Source of the DNA: Seriola aureovittata
Taxonomy: Eukaryota; Chordata; Actinopteri; Carangiformes; Carangidae
Direction: 5' to 3'
DNA length: 64,000 nucleotides
Assembly (NCBI RefSeq): GCF_021018895.1
Contig: NC_079379.1
Span: forward strand, 25,350,276 to 25,414,275
A program made the translations under genes and the position numbers. Shown piece by piece: positions 60,609-64,000 of this stretch. Numbering within the stretch: position 1 is the stretch's first letter; each line of letters starts with the position of its first letter. Below the pieces are notes generated by a model, which searched no databases, was not told where the DNA came from, and saw only the letters and a list, made by a program, of their open reading frames with translations.

Positions 60609-60693
60609 CTGAACACGTGGTACGGGGAGGGGAGGGAGGCCGCACCCCCTTTTCTCGTCACCCACTGTAACTACGGCAACCACTTGGCAGGCG

Positions 60694-60701
60694 TGACGTC
60701 A
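60694..60701. promoter_or_regulatory. Perfect cAMP response element upstream of sgk
   Basis: The palindrome TGACGTCA lies about 90 bases upstream of the TATA box. CREB/ATF binding and a cAMP response would fit known SGK1 regulation; binding itself is inferred. Confidence 0.65.
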
Positions 60702-60782
60702 CGGGATTCCGCTGCAGCCCATATACTCCTGTCTGTAGGAGGCGGGGATGACGAAGAGAGCTCACAGCAGAGGAGGAAGCTG

Positions 60783-60833
60783 AGGGGAGGGGGGGGGGGT
60801 CTTCACACTACCCCCCCCCCCCTCCCCTCCCCC
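60783..60833. repeat. G-run / C-run inverted pair
   Basis: A G-rich run (60783-60799, including ten or more consecutive G) is followed 11 bases later by a C-rich run (60811-60833). The two can pair as a hairpin or form G-quadruplex and i-motif structures, about 200 bases upstream of the sgk TATA box. Confidence 0.85.
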
Positions 60834-61767
60834 TCTCCTCATCTTCTGTCAATGGAAAACTCTGGCTGACTGATCACGGCTCATACAAAGGGATTAAAGT
60901 CAGTTATAGTGGAAGAGTACAAAGAGCCTCAGAACAGAGCTGATGCTGTTTTCATCATGGCTGCCTGCAGACCAAAGAAAGGGCCGATCCCAGTCTTTCC
61001 TGCAGTCGTTTTATTTTGAAAGGTTGTGGAGAAATGTATGTCACGACTGGTACATTTCAGCTTCCCCCTGCAACAGCTGCAGCCTCTGACTCTGACTCCA
61101 GTAATCCACAGAGAGGTCAGAAAAACACACAAATCCATGTAATTTGCAGAAATCACCATGTGCTCTGTGATCTGAATAATTACTGGACTTCTGCAGCTGA
61201 TGAGGTCACCATCATGAAGGTGACTACGCAGCAGAATTACATAAATTCAGAGAAATGACACATGACATCATGTTCATCTGAGCTGAGGGAGTGATGAGTC
61301 CAGCTGTCAGAGATGTGGTCCACTAACCCTGTAGGTTACATAACTGCTCCATAATGCAGACAGATATACAGCCTGAGGGGAGCGAGCGGCACATTATCCA
61401 CTGAGTGTTGGTGATTTGGCTGCTGTTGGATTAAGTGTTTGATCATAGATCATAGATAGTTTATGGCTTCTCACTGAGTGTTCACATCGTGTTTCCTCCC
61501 ACAAGGAGAATGAAAACACATTCCTCTTGTAACTACTACTTTATGGAAAGTCACATTCATGCAAGTGCTGTACTTACTCTTGTACTTTACTTGAGTATTT
61601 TTCTCATGCTACGTTATACTTCTACTCCTCTGTATATCAGAGGAGGTTATTGCACTTTCTAACTTTTTTATTCCCCCACGCCGGCGACAGTCAGAGCAGC
61701 AGCCATTTTGTTTTCCGGTTGTCCGTCTGTCTCGTTCTTGTGGACACGATAGCCGAGTGATACGTGT

Positions 61768-61838
61768 AGTTAAAGGTCCCAGTGTTGTTGTTCTCTATAT
61801 CAGCACTCATGGAATGACTCTCGTCCAATCAGATCACT
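61768..61838. repeat. Dispersed repeat fragment, family A (inverse of 43791-43852)
   Basis: AGTTAAAGGTCCCAGTG..ATGACTCTCGTCCAATCAGAT is the inverted counterpart of the fragment in the eya3 intron. Confidence 0.75.
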
Positions 61839-62016
61839 TTGTCAAACTAACTTGTGTAATATGATTTCAAACTTTTTTTTTTTTAATACTTTTGCCTGAG
61901 TAACATTTTCAAAGTTATTTGACACTGTAGCCTGGCAGCTTTTAGAGCTGCAACTAACAATTATTTCCATTACTGATTAATCTGCCAATTATCCTCTAAA
62001 TTAAAGTTTAACGTTT

Positions 62017-62350
62017 TCTCTGCTGCTGAACGTGGTTTCGTTCTGGGAGCAGGTTGTTCTGACAAGAGCTTCGGCCACTGATGTGTTTACAGGACAAGAG
62101 GTTATAATACGTCTTTAGGGCGGACCTGAGGCTACAGTGAGGAGACGGGCCAGAGCTAGCTGGTTAGCATGCTAACTTCAGTAGAAGAAAGATGTGATAG
62201 AGACCAGAGTTAACAGAGTGCTGGATTCATCTGTTGGTGAGTAAAGGAATGAAGTTTGATGCTGAACTCACAACGTTTCTTCCAGAGTACTAATTAAACA
62301 GCTGCTAATGCTAACGTTAGCTATGTAGCAATAGCAAAAATGGCTCCTTT
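62017..62350. repeat. Dispersed repeat, family B, second copy
   Basis: Counterpart of 44591-45065 in the same orientation, ending TAATGCTAACGTTAGCTATG then GTAGCAATAGCAAAAATGGC; no coding capacity. Confidence 0.8.
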
Positions 62351-64000
62351 TGATGGTTTTGTCTCTAAAATGTCAGAAAATAGTGGAAGATTTAGTTCAG
62401 TTAATTTTCGTATATAACAAACAAAACCATCTGATAAGCGGGAACCAGGAGATATTTGTCACTTTGCTGAAAAGAATGACTAAAACGATGATTGCTTTAT
62501 CAAAATGATGATTCATTTCCTGTTGATCAGCTAATCAATGACTCGACTGATCGCTGCAGCTGTGCTACTGTTACTTACGTACAGGACCTGAGAACTCTTT
62601 CCACCACTGTTCTCATAAACATCTCTAGAGACTGGCTCACATGTCGGTGGGGAACTCCTGGGTTCAGTCCCTGTTTGACATGTGACATTCATTCATAATT
62701 TATAGGAAGTGAGACTCTGCAGGGCCGGTAGTTCTTGTACTGGGGAAAGAGGAAGTGAAGTGCCCAAACAGAAAGTATGTGGTGCAGAGCCAAACTGTGG
62801 CGTATCAGGTCCTGATCCAACACCAGAGCTCAGCTTCAGAAACACGACACAGACACTTCTCAGGCTTCGTGTGAGGCTTCTTCCTCACCTCATGTCGTCT
62901 TTCTCTGAATTATTCAGGTGTATCATGTTTTCATCTCCGGTAACATGTGCAGGGACAAACGTGACTGGGGCAATTCCCTTCAACAGTGTTTTTCCTCTGA
63001 CTCTTTGATTTGCGTTGTTTCTGTTGTGATGGAACAGAGAGTCAGGTGCTGCAGATCCACAGCTGGGTGAAGTCGTATTTCCTCTTTTCAAAATGTTTTT
63101 CTGAATAAGAAAAGTGACGCACAGATGATGAAGTGTGAGAGGAATCTCACATTCACTTCATCTGATCAGAATCTGATTCTGTGATGATCAAGAGCTGGTT
63201 TCACACAGACAGACTGTGACTGTCTCAGATCTAACAAACAGTCAGACTTCACAGAGACTGCGTCTCAATTCATCTGCATCTGCACAACACATCTTAAGCC
63301 GGACTGTGGTGCAATGAATTCTGGGTAAATTAAGACATCCGACCGCTCAGCTGCATTTACCTTCAGCAGAAAATGTTTCAGCAGTTAAAAGACGTTTTAC
63401 TTTGGAAACTCAGTGAAGAGTGAAACAATAAAAATTAAAAATATAAAACTCTTTCCCTTGTAGTTTCTCTCTCTATAACAACATGAGCAAACCACAAATT
63501 ATGAGCCATGTTTTCCTGTTGTTTTGTTGTTACCATGGTAACATTGGTCTTAGACCTCAGCTAGTCTGGGGGTAAGGTGTCTAATGTTTTTGTCTTAAAA
63601 GTCAGTCTTTATTTTAGAGCAACAGTCTGACTGACATCAGACTGACAGATCTCTGTGGAACCAGCCCAGATCTACAAATAAAGATTTGATTATAATGATC
63701 TTTTAATCTGCAGATTATTTTCCCTATTAACGGTTTGCTTGATAAAATGATTAGTGACAGATAATTTCAGCTGTCGTGGAGACAGATTAATAATTTTCTG
63801 TCCTGAAGAAGGTTTTAGATGGATCACTACAGATGAAGTGAGCATGTATTACAGGCGCCATCTCTCAGTTTCTGTCTCTTTATAAACGTCTCTCACTGCC
63901 ATGTGTCACATGACGGCTTGCTCAGTTTTATTTAGCCTGCGTTCCACTGCTCCGTCCAATTGTGTGACTGATGCTGAGCAGCACTTCCGCTCCCTGACGA

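Larger units (their letters stand above)
60840..64000. other. Right-hand intergenic stretch
   Basis: No exon or known protein was found in either strand. It holds dispersed repeat fragments at 61560-61670, 61768-61838, about 61945-62010 and 62017-62350; the rest appears unique. Confidence 0.5.

Overview
This is a window of vertebrate nuclear DNA, almost certainly from a ray-finned (teleost) fish. Genes are split into short exons with GT-AG introns. The proteins are vertebrate orthologues, including an apolipoprotein Eb of the fish type, and the intergenic DNA is AT-rich with (CA)n runs, minisatellites and fold-back elements. I rebuilt every gene model by hand, joining exons so that the reading phase is preserved across each splice. 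Six protein-coding genes are supported; one is cut by the window edge. Layout: (1) 11-1727, + strand, the 3' two exons of apoeb. (2) 2726-9969, + strand, msto1 (Misato), 14 coding exons, with a 10-bp minisatellite that begins exactly at a splice donor. (3) 10052-10500, a fold-back MITE, then 11126-20380, about 9 kb of satellite-like tandem repeat built from three short modules, with higher-order repeats and degenerate edges. (4) 28087-21400, - strand, srsf4 (SR splicing factor), including a candidate poison exon in intron 2. (5) 28993-31621 and 34350-37261, + strand, two tandem xkr8-type scramblase genes, each with a different caspase-like site near the C-terminus. (6) 37429-38092, a long inverted-repeat element between converging genes. 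(7) 49585-40970, - strand, eya3 (phosphatase and transcription cofactor), 18 coding exons, with one GC-AG intron and a (UG)n tract right against a splice acceptor. (8) 60422-55553, - strand, an SGK-family kinase with 13 coding exons and a TATA/CRE promoter. From 60.7 kb to the end I see no gene, only repeat fragments. The srsf4-xkr8-xkr8-eya3-sgk block is the most interesting part. In human, EYA1, EYA2 and EYA4 are each linked to an SGK gene (SGK3, SGK2, SGK1), XKR9 lies beside EYA1, XKR8 beside EYA3, and SRSF6 beside SGK2. The EYA3 copy in human has no SGK neighbour. This window shows an SGK gene beside eya3, so it may preserve the fourth member of an ancient whole-genome-duplication set. I saw no sign of a bacterial system, CRISPR array, or any rRNA or tRNA gene. 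The many tyrosine/leucine-rich reading frames in the satellite are by-products of the repeat, not genes.
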